This document shows, one piece after another, positions 7,965 through 17,099 of a stretch of DNA of 64,000 bases (positions within the stretch are counted from its first letter, which is position 1; the number at the start of each line of letters is the position of its first letter). Both the position numbers and the translations under genes were made by a program. Source of the DNA: VRUE01 sp963796705 (GTDB lineage: Bacteria > Actinomycetota > Thermoleophilia > Solirubrobacterales > 70-9); contig CAWCMK010000004.1 in the NCBI GenBank assembly GCA_963796705.1, forward strand, positions 372,001 to 436,000, in the 5' to 3' direction. The notes below the pieces were generated by a model. The model worked only from the letters and a program-made list of their open reading frames with translations, did not search any database and had not been told where the DNA came from.

Positions 7965-9995
7965 CTACCCGGCGCCCGCGCTGGGACAGCCAGAGAGCGG
8001 CAGTGTCCCGTGAAGGCGGAAGACGACGGTCGGCGGGCGGCGCAGGATAACCGTGGCCTGGGGCCCTTCTGTCCAGCGCGCGCTCGGCGGGAAGGCGGGC
8101 TTGCCCGGTTCGATCCTGTCCCGGCTGGCGACGACATAGTCGTATTCGCCCTGGTCGAGCAGGCGGCGCCAGGCCCGGCAGCTCTGGGGCGCGATGAAGC
8201 CGCCGTGCGGGCGGCGTTCGCCGACGAACTGCACATCGTTGGAGAGGTCCGTGCCAAACAGCGGGTACTGGCGGGTCGAGGTGGTGGCGATCCGGGCCCC
8301 GGTGACCGAGCGAGCCCAGCGAAAGGCGCTGTCGAGGCCCGGCGTGGTGAATGAGGGGTCCGCGTAGCGGTTCCGCAGGTAATGGCGCTGGAGGGGGTAG
8401 CCGAGCGCGATCGCCAGGACGAGCGCCGCGGCCAGCCAGACCCAGCCTCGCCGAGGCCAGCACGCCGCGGGGGCGAGGGCGCGCCTGCGGCCTAGGCCCC
8501 TGGACACCGTCGGGCGGGAGGCGAGCCGCGAACGCAGCTCCGGGACGGTCGGCAGCAGCGCCAGGGCGAGGACCAGGGCCGGCGCCAGGTAGCGCAGGCC
8601 CGACTCAAAGCCGCTCGGCATCCCCTCCGGACCCGAGGCTGAGGTTGGTGCGAGAAGCCAGGCGAGCCCGGCGAGGAGGGCGGTCGCCGCGGCAACCCGC
8701 TGGGGCGGCTCGGCCCGACGGGCGAGGCAGCCGGCGAGAGCGAGTGCGGCGAGGCCCAGCAGCAGCGGCCAGGCGACCCAGAGGCCCTGGTGCAGGCCCG
8801 GGAAAAACCAGTCAGACCAGACCCTGCCGTTGGCAAGGTAGCCGAACACGGAGTGCGTTTCCCGCCCCCCCAGTTCCTGTCTGGGGGCCGCAACTGAGAT
8901 CGGGCCGAGATGATCGAACCAGGGCAGCGGATTGCCGCTGTGGGCGAGGTTTCGCAAGTACCAGTAGCCGCCGCCGAGGATCGCAGCGGCGGCGGTGAGG
9001 GCGAGCGTTCGCAGGCGGCGCCCCCTCGGTGCGATCAGCGACAGGCCGAGGACCAGAGCCGCGCAGGGCAGCACGAAGTTGAGCTTCGTCCCCGCCGCGA
9101 GGCCGGCCCCGAGCCCGACCAGCGCCAGCGCCCCGCCGGACATGCGGCCGGTCTTTCCCTGCCCGAGATCCCAGGCGTTCAGCGAGACGGCGACCGCGGC
9201 GAGCAGCAGGAAGATGCCCAGCATGTCGTTCCTCGCCTCGCCCGCCTGGTCAGAGAGGACCGGCAGGCTGAGGGCGACCGCGCCCAGGGCGAGTGACCAG
9301 CTCGCGACCCCGTAGGGGCGGCCGATGCACCAGCATGCGAGCAGGCAGCCACAGAGCCAGCCCAGGTTCAACAGGGGCGAGATCAGATCCCGGCCGAAGG
9401 CCAGCATCCCGATCGCGTGGAGCACTTCGGAGTTCGCCGGGTAAAACCAGGCCAGGAACTGCGGCGCTATGTAATGCAGGTTCCAGGTGTTCCCGCTCTG
9501 GAAGAAACCGGCCGCGAACGGACCGTGATACCAGGTGCTGTCAAAACCGGTCATGCCGCTCGCCAGCCTGAGGCGAACGCCAGCGGCGAAATGGACGATC
9601 GCCACGGCCGCCACGGCCAGGGCCAACAGCCTCACCAGCCGGGCGTTATGGCCCGCGGGCCCCGGCGCGCTCGGAGGCGGCCCCGGGGGCCGGCCCGGCA
9701 GCGCTGCGCTTTCTCCCTCGGGCCGGGCCACCCGCGGCAGCAGAATCCAGAGGGCTACCCCGACGGCGCCGGTCAGCGCCAGGTAGGGGACCGCCTCGAA
9801 GGCACCGAAGCTGCCGAGGAGCTCGGCGCACCAGATGAGAAGCGCGACGGCGAGCACCAGGATCGCAACCAGGGAGGCGGAGCCGCTGAGCTCAGGCGTC
9901 AGACGTCTGCGGATCGCGACCGCCCCGAGGCCCGCGAAGCCCACCAGCAGGAGGATCTCAAGGACTCCGAGCAGATAGCGGCCTGGCCCGAGCAT
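7965..9995 (-). CDS. Large polytopic membrane protein, GT-C glycosyltransferase-like
   Basis: A 676-residue protein with about twelve predicted membrane helices and a soluble C-terminal tail of about 130 residues. After the third or fourth helix it has an extracytoplasmic loop with TGFDSTWYHGPFAAGFFQSG, the acidic-loop arrangement typical of GT-C (family 39/ArnT-like) enzymes that use polyprenyl-phosphate sugars. A PANSEVLHAIGML helix is also typical. The tail contains a predicted alpha/beta stretch ending at 7965. It begins directly after the murJ stop, so it may be co-transcribed with the flippase gene. The substrate is unknown. Confidence 0.65.
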   Translation of the reverse strand: MLGPGRYLLGVLEILLLVGFAGLGAVAIRRRLTPELSGSASLVAILVLAVALLIWCAELLGSFGAFEAVPYLALTGAVGVALWILLPRVARPEGESAALPGRPPGPPPSAPGPAGHNARLVRLLALAVAAVAIVHFAAGVRLRLASGMTGFDSTWYHGPFAAGFFQSGNTWNLHYIAPQFLAWFYPANSEVLHAIGMLAFGRDLISPLLNLGWLCGCLLACWCIGRPYGVASWSLALGAVALSLPVLSDQAGEARNDMLGIFLLLAAVAVSLNAWDLGQGKTGRMSGGALALVGLGAGLAAGTKLNFVLPCAALVLGLSLIAPRGRRLRTLALTAAAAILGGGYWYLRNLAHSGNPLPWFDHLGPISVAAPRQELGGRETHSVFGYLANGRVWSDWFFPGLHQGLWVAWPLLLGLAALALAGCLARRAEPPQRVAAATALLAGLAWLLAPTSASGPEGMPSGFESGLRYLAPALVLALALLPTVPELRSRLASRPTVSRGLGRRRALAPAACWPRRGWVWLAAALVLAIALGYPLQRHYLRNRYADPSFTTPGLDSAFRWARSVTGARIATTSTRQYPLFGTDLSNDVQFVGERRPHGGFIAPQSCRAWRRLLDQGEYDYVVASRDRIEPGKPAFPPSARWTEGPQATVILRRPPTVVFRLHGTLPLSGCPSAGAG

Positions 9996-11666
9996 CTAGC
10001 GGCGGCGCAGAAGTCGGAGGATCTGGTCGAGCTCGGCGATCCGCAGCAGCCGCGCGGCGCCGAGATAGGTCAGCAGTCCGAGCCCGAGCCCGAGCCCGAG
10101 GGAGACGATCTGGCCAAGCAGCCCGCGGCCGAGGGCGCTGTCGAGAATGTCCCAGATGCCGAGGCTGACCCCGGCCAGCGCCGCAGCCGCGATCGTGATG
10201 CGGGCCCCGGTGGAGAACAGCCGAGCGAGCTCGAGACCGTGAAACTCGCGGCGCAGGATCACCGCCTGGGCGATGACCGCCGCGGTCGTTCCGATCCCCG
10301 TCCCGGCGACCACCCCGCCGGTGCCGAAGGGCTTGTATAGGAACGCGGCCCCGAGGGCCGAGACAACCAGGTCAAGGCTCGCGAGGCCGGTCGCCATCCA
10401 CGGTCGCTGAAGGCTGAAAAAGGTCCGTGTCTGCAGCAGGTAGAGGCCGTTGGTGGGCAGCGAGAAAGCGAACCAGAAGAGCGCCGTCGCGACCAGCGTC
10501 GTCTGATCGGGGGTGAATTCGCCGCGCTGATAGACGAGTCGAATCATCGGTTCGGAGAGCACCAGCACCGCGGCGGCGGCGGGAACCAGGACGAAGAGGA
10601 TCTGCCGCATCCCGTTGGCCATCGTCGCGCGCAGGTCGTCGAACTCTCCGCGAGCGGCAAATCGCGCCAGGGTCGGGAAAAGGACGGTGGCGATCGCCAC
10701 CGAGAAGATCCCCTGCGGCAGCTGGTAGATCCGGAAAGCCTTATCGATAGCCGCCGGAGACTCTTCGCTGACCAGGCTGCCGAAGAAGCTGTTGATCAGG
10801 AGATTGAAGTTGATCAGGCCGAGACTGATCGTCACTGGCAACATCAGCAACAGGACCCGTCGCACGCCGGGGTTGCGCCACTCGAGGCTGAGGCTGAACC
10901 TGAACGGCGTGTGGCGCAAATCCCAGACTGGGATCGCCAGCTGGACGACCGTCCCGACGAGAATCGCGATCGCATAGGCGTAGATCCTGTCCTGACCGTG
11001 AAAGGCGTTGATCAGCGGGACGAGGACGAGGATGATCGTCACGTTCCAAAACAGCGGCGAGATCGCGAAGGCGCCGAAGCGGTCGTAGCTGTTGAGGATG
11101 CCGACGACAATTCCGCTCACCCCGAGCAGGATCAGGATCGGGAAGAGGATCTGCGAGAGGGTGACGGTGAGTTCGAGGATCTGGCCTTCGAAGCCGGGCG
11201 CAAAGAGCGGCATGATGAGCGGCGCGAGGAGCACGAAAAGCGCCGTGATCCCGCCCAGAGCGAGGGTCACCATCAGCAGCAGGGTCGAGGCGAGGCGGAA
11301 GGCCTCGCGGTAGTTCTTCTGCTCGAGCTGCTCGGTGAACACCGGAATGAACGCCGGCTGCAGGGCGGCGTCGGCAAACAGGCTGCGGACCAGATTGGGT
11401 ACCTGGAAGGCGATCGTGAAGGCCGACATCGGCCCGTTGACGCCGTAGTAGCCGGCGGCGAAGATTTCACGCACCAGGCCGGCGATCCTCGAGGCGCCGG
11501 TGGCGATCGAGAAGAACGCCGTCGAGCGGGCGATTCGCCCGCTCTGGGCTCCGGGCGGTGTGCCGCCGCCCGGTTCCTCTCCCGGTTCGAACTCCTCCGC
11601 AACCCAGACCGCGACCTCGGCGTTGATCGCCGCTGCCTCGCGATCAGGTGTCTTGGGCGTCTCCAA
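9996..11666 (-). CDS. murJ: Lipid II flippase MurJ
   Basis: A 556-residue MVF/MOP-family membrane protein that moves lipid II across the inner membrane. After a soluble, acidic N-terminal extension of about 45 residues come about 14 helices. Recognisable segments are TGASRIAGLVREIFAAGYYG, FQVPNLVRSLFADAALQPAF, the loop with PLFAPGF, and VYQRGEFTPDQT in the second half. Stop and next start are contiguous with the GT-C-like gene downstream. It diverges from rpsT across a 68-bp intergenic region. Confidence 0.93.
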   Translation of the reverse strand: METPKTPDREAAAINAEVAVWVAEEFEPGEEPGGGTPPGAQSGRIARSTAFFSIATGASRIAGLVREIFAAGYYGVNGPMSAFTIAFQVPNLVRSLFADAALQPAFIPVFTEQLEQKNYREAFRLASTLLLMVTLALGGITALFVLLAPLIMPLFAPGFEGQILELTVTLSQILFPILILLGVSGIVVGILNSYDRFGAFAISPLFWNVTIILVLVPLINAFHGQDRIYAYAIAILVGTVVQLAIPVWDLRHTPFRFSLSLEWRNPGVRRVLLLMLPVTISLGLINFNLLINSFFGSLVSEESPAAIDKAFRIYQLPQGIFSVAIATVLFPTLARFAARGEFDDLRATMANGMRQILFVLVPAAAAVLVLSEPMIRLVYQRGEFTPDQTTLVATALFWFAFSLPTNGLYLLQTRTFFSLQRPWMATGLASLDLVVSALGAAFLYKPFGTGGVVAGTGIGTTAAVIAQAVILRREFHGLELARLFSTGARITIAAAALAGVSLGIWDILDSALGRGLLGQIVSLGLGLGLGLLTYLGAARLLRIAELDQILRLLRRR

Positions 11667-11681
11667 ACCGGTTCCAGTCGC

Positions 11682-11687
11682 TATAGT
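11682..11687 (+). promoter_or_regulatory. Candidate -10 box for rpsT
   Basis: TATAGT lies 47 bp before the rpsT ATG in the short murJ-rpsT divergent region and resembles a sigma-70 type -10 element. I see no convincing -35 at the right spacing, so this is a weak suggestion. Confidence 0.3.
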
Positions 11688-11734
11688 CGGCGGCCGCCCG
11701 GAGCCGGCTCAGCGCCCGCCCAGGCACTCGACCC

Positions 11735-11995
11735 ATGGCCAACATTGCCTCACAGAAGAAGCGGATCCTACGCAGCGAGCGGGAGCGCACGGAGAACCGT
11801 CTGCTGACCAGCACGGTGAAGACCCATTTTCGGCGCCTTCAAAGCGCCGTCGAGTCCGGCGAGGCCGAGCAGATCGCGAACGAGCACAGACTGCTCCTCT
11901 CGCGCATCGACAAGGCCGTCCAGAAAGGCGCGCTGCACAAAAACACGGGCGCCCGCAAGAAGTCAAGGGCCGCGCGCATCGCCGCAGGTTCCTAG
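11735..11995 (+). CDS. rpsT: 30S ribosomal protein S20
   Basis: An 86-residue, strongly basic, all-helical protein with the usual S20 start MANIASQKKRILRSERE and end LHKNTGARKKSRAARIAA. It binds 16S rRNA in the body of the small subunit. It is alone on the plus strand between two minus-strand genes. Its TAG shares the CTAG tetranucleotide with the stop of holA on the other strand, leaving no room for a terminator between them. Confidence 0.95.
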   Translation: MANIASQKKRILRSERERTENRLLTSTVKTHFRRLQSAVESGEAEQIANEHRLLLSRIDKAVQKGALHKNTGARKKSRAARIAAGS

Positions 11996-12852
11996 CCGGC
12001 GCCCGCCTGCCGCAGGGCCAGGGTCAGGGCCAGCTCCTCGCCATACTCGCTTCCGCCTCGGCACCAGACCTCGAGATCGGCGAGCGCCAGGCTGGCGCTG
12101 CGCCGCGCCTCGCCGTCTTGCGAACGCCGAAGCCGCGAGGCGAGCGCGTAGACCATCCCGGTGAGGTTCTCGCCTTGGGCGATCAGCCGCTCCGAAACCG
12201 CCACGGCGGCTGCCTGATCGCGTTCTTGGAGGGCGTCGGCGAGCGACCAGACGATCGCCTCCGAGGTGTCGGCCACCATCGCGTCGAGATCATCGAGACC
12301 AACCGCGCCTCCCTCTCCCGCCCAGATTGCCAGACGGCGCAGCTCGTTGGCCAGGCGCAGGGGGTTCGGCCCCATCCGCTCGACCAGGGCGCGCGCCGCC
12401 TGTGGCTCGAGCTCGAATCCGAGTCGCCCGGCTTCGCCAACCAGGGCACGTGGCATCGCTCTCGGGCTCGGCGCGGCGAACTCGTGCACCTCGCCCCCCG
12501 CGCCCTCGATCGCCCGCCTCAGCTTCGCGGGGGTCTCCGCGCGGGCGATCAGCACCAGGCTCAGGTCCGGCGGAAGATGCTCGAGCGCCGTCGCGACGAC
12601 CTCCAGCTGACGCTCGCCCCAGCGCTCGACTCCGTCGACCAACAGATAGCGCCGCGCTCCGCCGAGAGACATCGCCGGCAGGGACGCCAGCAGCGCCTCG
12701 TGGTCGGGCGCTCCCCTGCCCTGGCCCTCGAAGACCTCAAGCGCACCCGCGCCCCCCTCAGACTCGGCCCGAGCGCGGAGCCTGGCGCGGGTCGCATCGA
12801 TCTTCGCCCCGTCGGTCCCGGCGATCAGATAGAGCGCTCGCATCTCGGCCAT
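11992..12852 (-). CDS. holA: DNA polymerase III, delta subunit
   Basis: A 286-residue clamp-loader subunit. The N-terminal Rossmann-like domain has RALYLIAGTDGAKIDATRARL, then ARRYLLVDGVERWGERQLE. The helical domains contain LVERMGPNPLRLANELRRLA and DLDAMVADTSEAIVWSLADA, typical of HolA. Delta opens the sliding clamp in the gamma/tau complex. holA next to rpsT is a widely conserved arrangement, usually in the same orientation; here they converge and share their stop bases. Confidence 0.88.
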   Translation of the reverse strand: MAEMRALYLIAGTDGAKIDATRARLRARAESEGGAGALEVFEGQGRGAPDHEALLASLPAMSLGGARRYLLVDGVERWGERQLEVVATALEHLPPDLSLVLIARAETPAKLRRAIEGAGGEVHEFAAPSPRAMPRALVGEAGRLGFELEPQAARALVERMGPNPLRLANELRRLAIWAGEGGAVGLDDLDAMVADTSEAIVWSLADALQERDQAAAVAVSERLIAQGENLTGMVYALASRLRRSQDGEARRSASLALADLEVWCRGGSEYGEELALTLALRQAGAG

Positions 12853-12992
12853 ACCGAGGCGAGTCTAGAGAGCCGCCCGGCCCCCGCGAGCCGCGCGGCG
12901 CCTAGTGGTCGTGCCCGTAGGCGTGCCCATTGCCCCTGCCGGGCGAGGAGCCGCCGTATTCACCTGAAGCGGAACCGTGGGTCGGCGAGTAA

Positions 12993-13757
12993 TCACCACG
13001 CGGCGGGCGAATCATCTCCGCCGGCGGACGAACCCTCACCCCCGGGGGGCACATGGGCCGTGGCCTCCCCCCCGTGCCACCCCTTTTCCTGGTCCTGCCA
13101 GCCCTGTTCGTGACCCTGACCGGCATTTTCGTGACCCTGATCGGCATTTTCGTGGCCATTGCCCCTGTTCTGCCCGCCGCCAACGCCGGAACCCGAGGTG
13201 TCGGCCGCGGGCGCTTCGACCGGGCTGGAGACCGGAACCTGCGTGGGCGCGGGAGCGCCGGCGGGCTCTGGAGCGGCCGGCGCCCCGGCGCCGGCGGGAG
13301 CGCCGGTCGCCGGGGCCCCGGGGCCTCCGTTCCCGGAGGGCGGTGCCGATCCTGGGCCGACGGCCGCAGGCGTCACTGCTCCGGGTTGCTTATGTGTTGT
13401 GGATGAAGCGAGTCGCGGGCCCTCCCGGCCGCCTTCACCAGCGTGTCCGACGGAGCGCTTCGCGGCGGCGTGTCGCAGGGCAGGCTGGCCGCCACCCTGA
13501 TGCGAGGCTTCCGCGGCGCGCGGAGCGCGGGCGACAATCTGGGCATCGCCGAGATAGCGCTTTGGAGATTCCGGGATCGCACTGCCGGGCACAACCGGCA
13601 GCACCTGGTTGAGGGCGACCGCGACCAGGCCCAGGCCCACCGCCGCGACCAGGCCGGCCATCCCGAAGGTGACGCTCCGTAGCCGTTCGGGAAGGCCGCG
13701 GCCGGCAAGGCTGGGGACGCGGATGCCGTGCAGCGCCTGTCCGAACCTTTCGATCAC
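12993..13757 (-). CDS. Membrane-anchored low-complexity protein (Pro/Ala/Gly-rich, heptad repeats)
   Basis: A 254-residue ORF from GTG 13757. A basic N-terminal segment (about 1-28) is followed by one membrane helix (FGMAGLVAAVGLGLVAVALN). After a PVVPGSAIPES junction comes a long extracytoplasmic region rich in Ala, Pro and Gly (about 120-190), then three seven-residue units GHENADQ, GHENAGQ and GHEQGWQ, and a glycine-rich end. I do not recognise the family. The frame stops at 12993, but a glycine/histidine-rich reading continues in another frame to 12902, so the 3' end may be frameshifted. Possibly cell-wall associated. Confidence 0.55.
   Translation of the reverse strand: MIERFGQALHGIRVPSLAGRGLPERLRSVTFGMAGLVAAVGLGLVAVALNQVLPVVPGSAIPESPKRYLGDAQIVARAPRAAEASHQGGGQPALRHAAAKRSVGHAGEGGREGPRLASSTTHKQPGAVTPAAVGPGSAPPSGNGGPGAPATGAPAGAGAPAAPEPAGAPAPTQVPVSSPVEAPAADTSGSGVGGGQNRGNGHENADQGHENAGQGHEQGWQDQEKGWHGGEATAHVPPGGEGSSAGGDDSPAAW
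13107..13160. repeat. 21-bp direct repeats, about 2.5 copies
   Basis: Near-identical units of 21 bp run 13107-13127 and 13128-13148, with a partial third copy to about 13160. They encode the seven-residue GHEN-type repeats of the low-complexity protein on the minus strand, and are a likely site of slippage and length variation. Confidence 0.75.
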
Positions 13758-13996
13758 CTGGTCCTGGCATCGGCTGAAATCGGGCGCAACCGCAGCGCTG
13801 CACCCGCAAAGACCAATTAATCAGTGGGCGATTCGTCCAGGTTAGGTTGGACGCTCAACCGCCCTCGCGACACACGCGGCGCCGTCGCGAAGCTCGAGCA
13901 GCGATTCTGCCCGCCGGGTTGCCGCGCCCACCGGCGCGCCTCAGGCCGTCGCGCGGCACAGCTCGAGCCTGCTGGAGCAGATCGGCCGCGGCGGGT

Positions 13997-14395
13997 CTAG
14001 ACCCCTTCGTCGTCGTCGTAGCCGCTCACTTCCGCCATCTGGCCCCCGTAGAGCTCGGAGACCGCGACCGGCGGCGATTGCACTGAGACGCAGGCGAGCT
14101 CGCTGTCTCCGTTGTTGGCAACCGAGTGGTCGGTGGCCGGCGGCACCAGGATCAGGTCGCCTTCCTCGACATTTTGGGTGTCCCCGGCAACCGACATCGT
14201 CCCGGCGCCGCGCACCACCACGTAGACCTGCTCAGCCTCCTCGTGGGAGCGCAGCGTCTGCTCGCAGCCGGCCGGGACCTCGAGCCAGGTGACGGACATG
14301 TTGCGCGCACCGAGTTCCCCCGCGTCCATCAGCACGTGCGAGCGGAGGCGGTGCCACTCCTCCACCGGGGCATCTGTGAGGCGCCTGACGAGCAT
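13997..14395 (-). CDS. Cupin domain protein
   Basis: A 132-residue single-domain cupin. The first motif is visible as TLRSHEEAEQVYVVVRGAGTM (note H/E ligand candidates), and the second as EGDLILVPPATDHSVANNGD with a histidine before the final strand. Such proteins usually bind a divalent metal and act as small isomerases, dioxygenases or sensors; no specific substrate can be assigned. ATG 14395 is preferred because upstream residues are shadow of leuS. It ends with an acidic tail YDDDEGV. Confidence 0.78.
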   Translation of the reverse strand: MLVRRLTDAPVEEWHRLRSHVLMDAGELGARNMSVTWLEVPAGCEQTLRSHEEAEQVYVVVRGAGTMSVAGDTQNVEEGDLILVPPATDHSVANNGDSELACVSVQSPPVAVSELYGGQMAEVSGYDDDEGV

Positions 14396-14438
14396 CGGCG
14401 CGCTTTGTACCAGAAATCGCCCCCCAGACCGGTGAAGA

Positions 14439-16949
14439 TCAGCGCACCACGAGGTTGACGAGCTTGCCCGGCACCACGACCTCCTTGACGACCTCGAGGC
14501 CGTCGAGATGGGCGGCAACTTTCTCGCTTCCTCGCGCGGCGGCCAGCAGCTCCTCCTGCGAGGAGTCCGCGGCGACCTCGATTCGGTCTCGCAGCTTGCC
14601 GTTGACCTGCACGACGAGGGTCACGGTGTCGGTGGTGAGCAGCGCCGGCTCTGCCGCGGGCCACGGTTGCTCCCAGACGCGGCCGCCCGCGAGTCGCTCC
14701 CAGACCTCGGCCCCGAGGTGGGGCGCGAACGGGAAGATCAGGGAGGCGGCGGTGGCCGCCGCGAAACGCAGCGCGGCCAGACCACCGGGCTCCTCGAGCA
14801 ACCCCTCCTTGAGGCGGTAGGCGTCATTGACGAGCTCCATCACGGCGGCGATCGCGGTGTTGAACTGGAATCCCCGCCGGAAGTCCCGCGTCGCCTTCTC
14901 GATCGCCCAGTGTGCCTTCCCCAGCAGCTCGCGCCGGGCCCCAGCGGGCTCCCCGGTCCCGGCGACGGTCCCCGGGCCGGCCAGCTCGAGCTCCTCGCAA
15001 AGGCGCCAGAGCCGTGCCAGGAAGCGGTTGACACCCTCGACCCCCTCATCAGACCAGTCGCCGCCGCGCTCCGGAGGACCCATGAAGCAGACGTATGTGC
15101 GGGCGGTGTCGGCGCCGTAGCGGGCGACGTACTCGGCGGGGGCAACGGTGTTGCCCTTCGACTTCGACATCTTGGCGCCGTCGCGGGTGATCATCCCCTG
15201 GGCGAAGAGATTTGCGAACGGCTCCTGGACCCCGAGGTGACCAAGGTCCGAGAGCGCCTTGGTGACAAAGCGCGCGTACATCAGGTGCAAGATCGCATGC
15301 TCGACGCCGCCGATGTACTGGTCGACGGGCAGCCAGTGATCGGCCGCGGACCGCCCCCAGGCAAGCTCCTCGTTGCCCGGGTTGAGGTAGCGGATGAAAT
15401 ACCAGGAGGAGTCGACGAAGGTGTCCATCGTGTCCGTCTCGCGGCGCGCCGGGCCCCCGCAGCGGGGACACTCGGTCGCGACCCATGCCTCCGCCGCGGC
15501 CAGCGGGCTGCGTCCCCGCGGAGCGTAATCCTCGATTTCGGGAAGCTCGACGGGGAGCTGATCCTCCGGAACCGGAACGATCGCCGCAACACCGCCCTCC
15601 CCGCAATTTGCGCAGTAGACGATCGGGATCGGCGCCCCCCAGTAGCGCTGGCGCGAGACCAGCCAGTCTCGCAGCCGGTAGTTGACCGCTCGCCTGCCTC
15701 GTCCCTCCTCGCTGAGCCACTGGACGATCTCCTCGTAGGCCTCACGGTTGCCCGAGCCATCGAAGCGACCGGAGCCGACCATCGGACCATCGCCCGGGTA
15801 GGGCAGCCCCTCCTCGTCTCGCGCGAGCGCGGGGTCCTCACCCTCGATCACCCGCCTGATCGGGAGATCAAATGCGCGGGCGAACTGGTAGTCGCGTGTG
15901 TCGTGGGCGGGGACCGCCATGATCGCGCCGGTGCCGTACTCCATCAGCACATAGTCGGCGACGAACATCGGGATCTCCTCGCCGTTGACGGGATTTGTGA
16001 CGCTGCGACCGAGCGCCACGCCGGTCTTCTCACGGCCCTCATCGCTGCGGTCCTCGATCGACTCGCGCGCCACCCGGTTTACGTACTCACGGACCTGCTC
16101 CTCGACGGGGGTGCCGGCGATGAGGCGCTCGAGCTCGGAGTGCTCGGGGGCGAGGACGAAGAAGGTCGCCCCGAAGAGGGTGTCCGGGCGCGTGGTGAAG
16201 ACCGGGAAGTCGAGGTCGAGCTCCTCGCAGCGAAACACGACCTCGGCCCCCTCGGAGCGGCCGATCCAGTTGCGCTGCATGGTGATCACGTGCTCGGGCC
16301 AGGACTCGAGCAGGTCGAAGTCGGCCAGCAGCCGCTCGGCGTAGTCGGTGATCTTGAAGAACCACTGCTCGAGCTTGCGCTGCTCGACCGGGGTCCCGCA
16401 GCGCTCGCAGCGGCCGTCGATGACCTGCTCGTTGGCCAGCACGGTGGCGTCCCGAGGGCACCACTGCACGGGCGCCTCGGTGCGGTAGGCGAGGCCCTCC
16501 TCGAAGAGCCGCAGGAAGATCCACTGGGTCCAGCGGTAGTACTCGGGGGTGTGGGTGGCGAGCTCACGCGACCAGTCGATCGAGATGCCCCACTCGCGGA
16601 ACTGATGCCGGAACGAGGCGATCGAGCGCTCGGTCGCCTCGCGGGGTGGCTCACCGGTCTTGATCGCGTTGTTCTCGGCCGGCAGGCCGAAGGCGTCATA
16701 GCCCATCGGGTGGATCACCTCGAACCCGTGACGGCGACGGAAATGGGCGATCGCGTCGCCTACCGCATAGCACTTGAGGTGGCCGACGTGGGGCTCCCCG
16801 GAGGGGTAGGGCAGCATCTCCAGCACGTAGGACTTCGGCTTGAAGTCCTCAAAACCTGGCTCGCCGGGGTTGGCCACCTCCCAGGTCGCCTCCTCGGCCC
16901 AAAGTGCCTGCCACTTCGCCTCGATCGCCTTCGGGTCATATCCCGCCAT
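14439..16949 (-). CDS. leuS: Leucyl-tRNA synthetase
   Basis: An 836-residue class Ia synthetase. The HIGH-like motif is EPHVGHLKCYAVGDA and the second signature is KMSKSKGNTVAPAEYV. A zinc-type insertion (RCERCGTPVEQRKLEQWFF), the CP1 editing domain (about 220-400, with TTRPDTLFGATFFVLAPEH) and the C-terminal anticodon and LeuS-specific domain (VNGKLRDRIEVAADSS) are all in order. No T-box leader motif is seen in the 150 bp upstream. Confidence 0.96.
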   Translation of the reverse strand: MAGYDPKAIEAKWQALWAEEATWEVANPGEPGFEDFKPKSYVLEMLPYPSGEPHVGHLKCYAVGDAIAHFRRRHGFEVIHPMGYDAFGLPAENNAIKTGEPPREATERSIASFRHQFREWGISIDWSRELATHTPEYYRWTQWIFLRLFEEGLAYRTEAPVQWCPRDATVLANEQVIDGRCERCGTPVEQRKLEQWFFKITDYAERLLADFDLLESWPEHVITMQRNWIGRSEGAEVVFRCEELDLDFPVFTTRPDTLFGATFFVLAPEHSELERLIAGTPVEEQVREYVNRVARESIEDRSDEGREKTGVALGRSVTNPVNGEEIPMFVADYVLMEYGTGAIMAVPAHDTRDYQFARAFDLPIRRVIEGEDPALARDEEGLPYPGDGPMVGSGRFDGSGNREAYEEIVQWLSEEGRGRRAVNYRLRDWLVSRQRYWGAPIPIVYCANCGEGGVAAIVPVPEDQLPVELPEIEDYAPRGRSPLAAAEAWVATECPRCGGPARRETDTMDTFVDSSWYFIRYLNPGNEELAWGRSAADHWLPVDQYIGGVEHAILHLMYARFVTKALSDLGHLGVQEPFANLFAQGMITRDGAKMSKSKGNTVAPAEYVARYGADTARTYVCFMGPPERGGDWSDEGVEGVNRFLARLWRLCEELELAGPGTVAGTGEPAGARRELLGKAHWAIEKATRDFRRGFQFNTAIAAVMELVNDAYRLKEGLLEEPGGLAALRFAAATAASLIFPFAPHLGAEVWERLAGGRVWEQPWPAAEPALLTTDTVTLVVQVNGKLRDRIEVAADSSQEELLAAARGSEKVAAHLDGLEVVKEVVVPGKLVNLVVR

Positions 16950-17099
16950 GTGCTGGATCCTACGAGGGGGAGCGGGAGCCCGACTCCGAGGAGCTCGCGA
17001 TCGCCAGAATCAGCGAGCAGCGCGATCTGATTTTCTGCGCCCGCGACGTGCGGGCGTGCCGGGCAGCGCCGGGAGGCGAAACCGAGAGCTTCGCGAGCC

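Noticed and set aside
14508..17030. 840-codon open frame on the plus strand opposite leuS
   Set aside because: It mirrors leuS, which has all synthetase motifs. The open antisense frame results from high GC content and lacks any recognisable domain.
16950..17099. T-box riboswitch before leuS
   Set aside because: No sequence resembling AGGGTGGNACCGCG is present on the minus strand in this interval.
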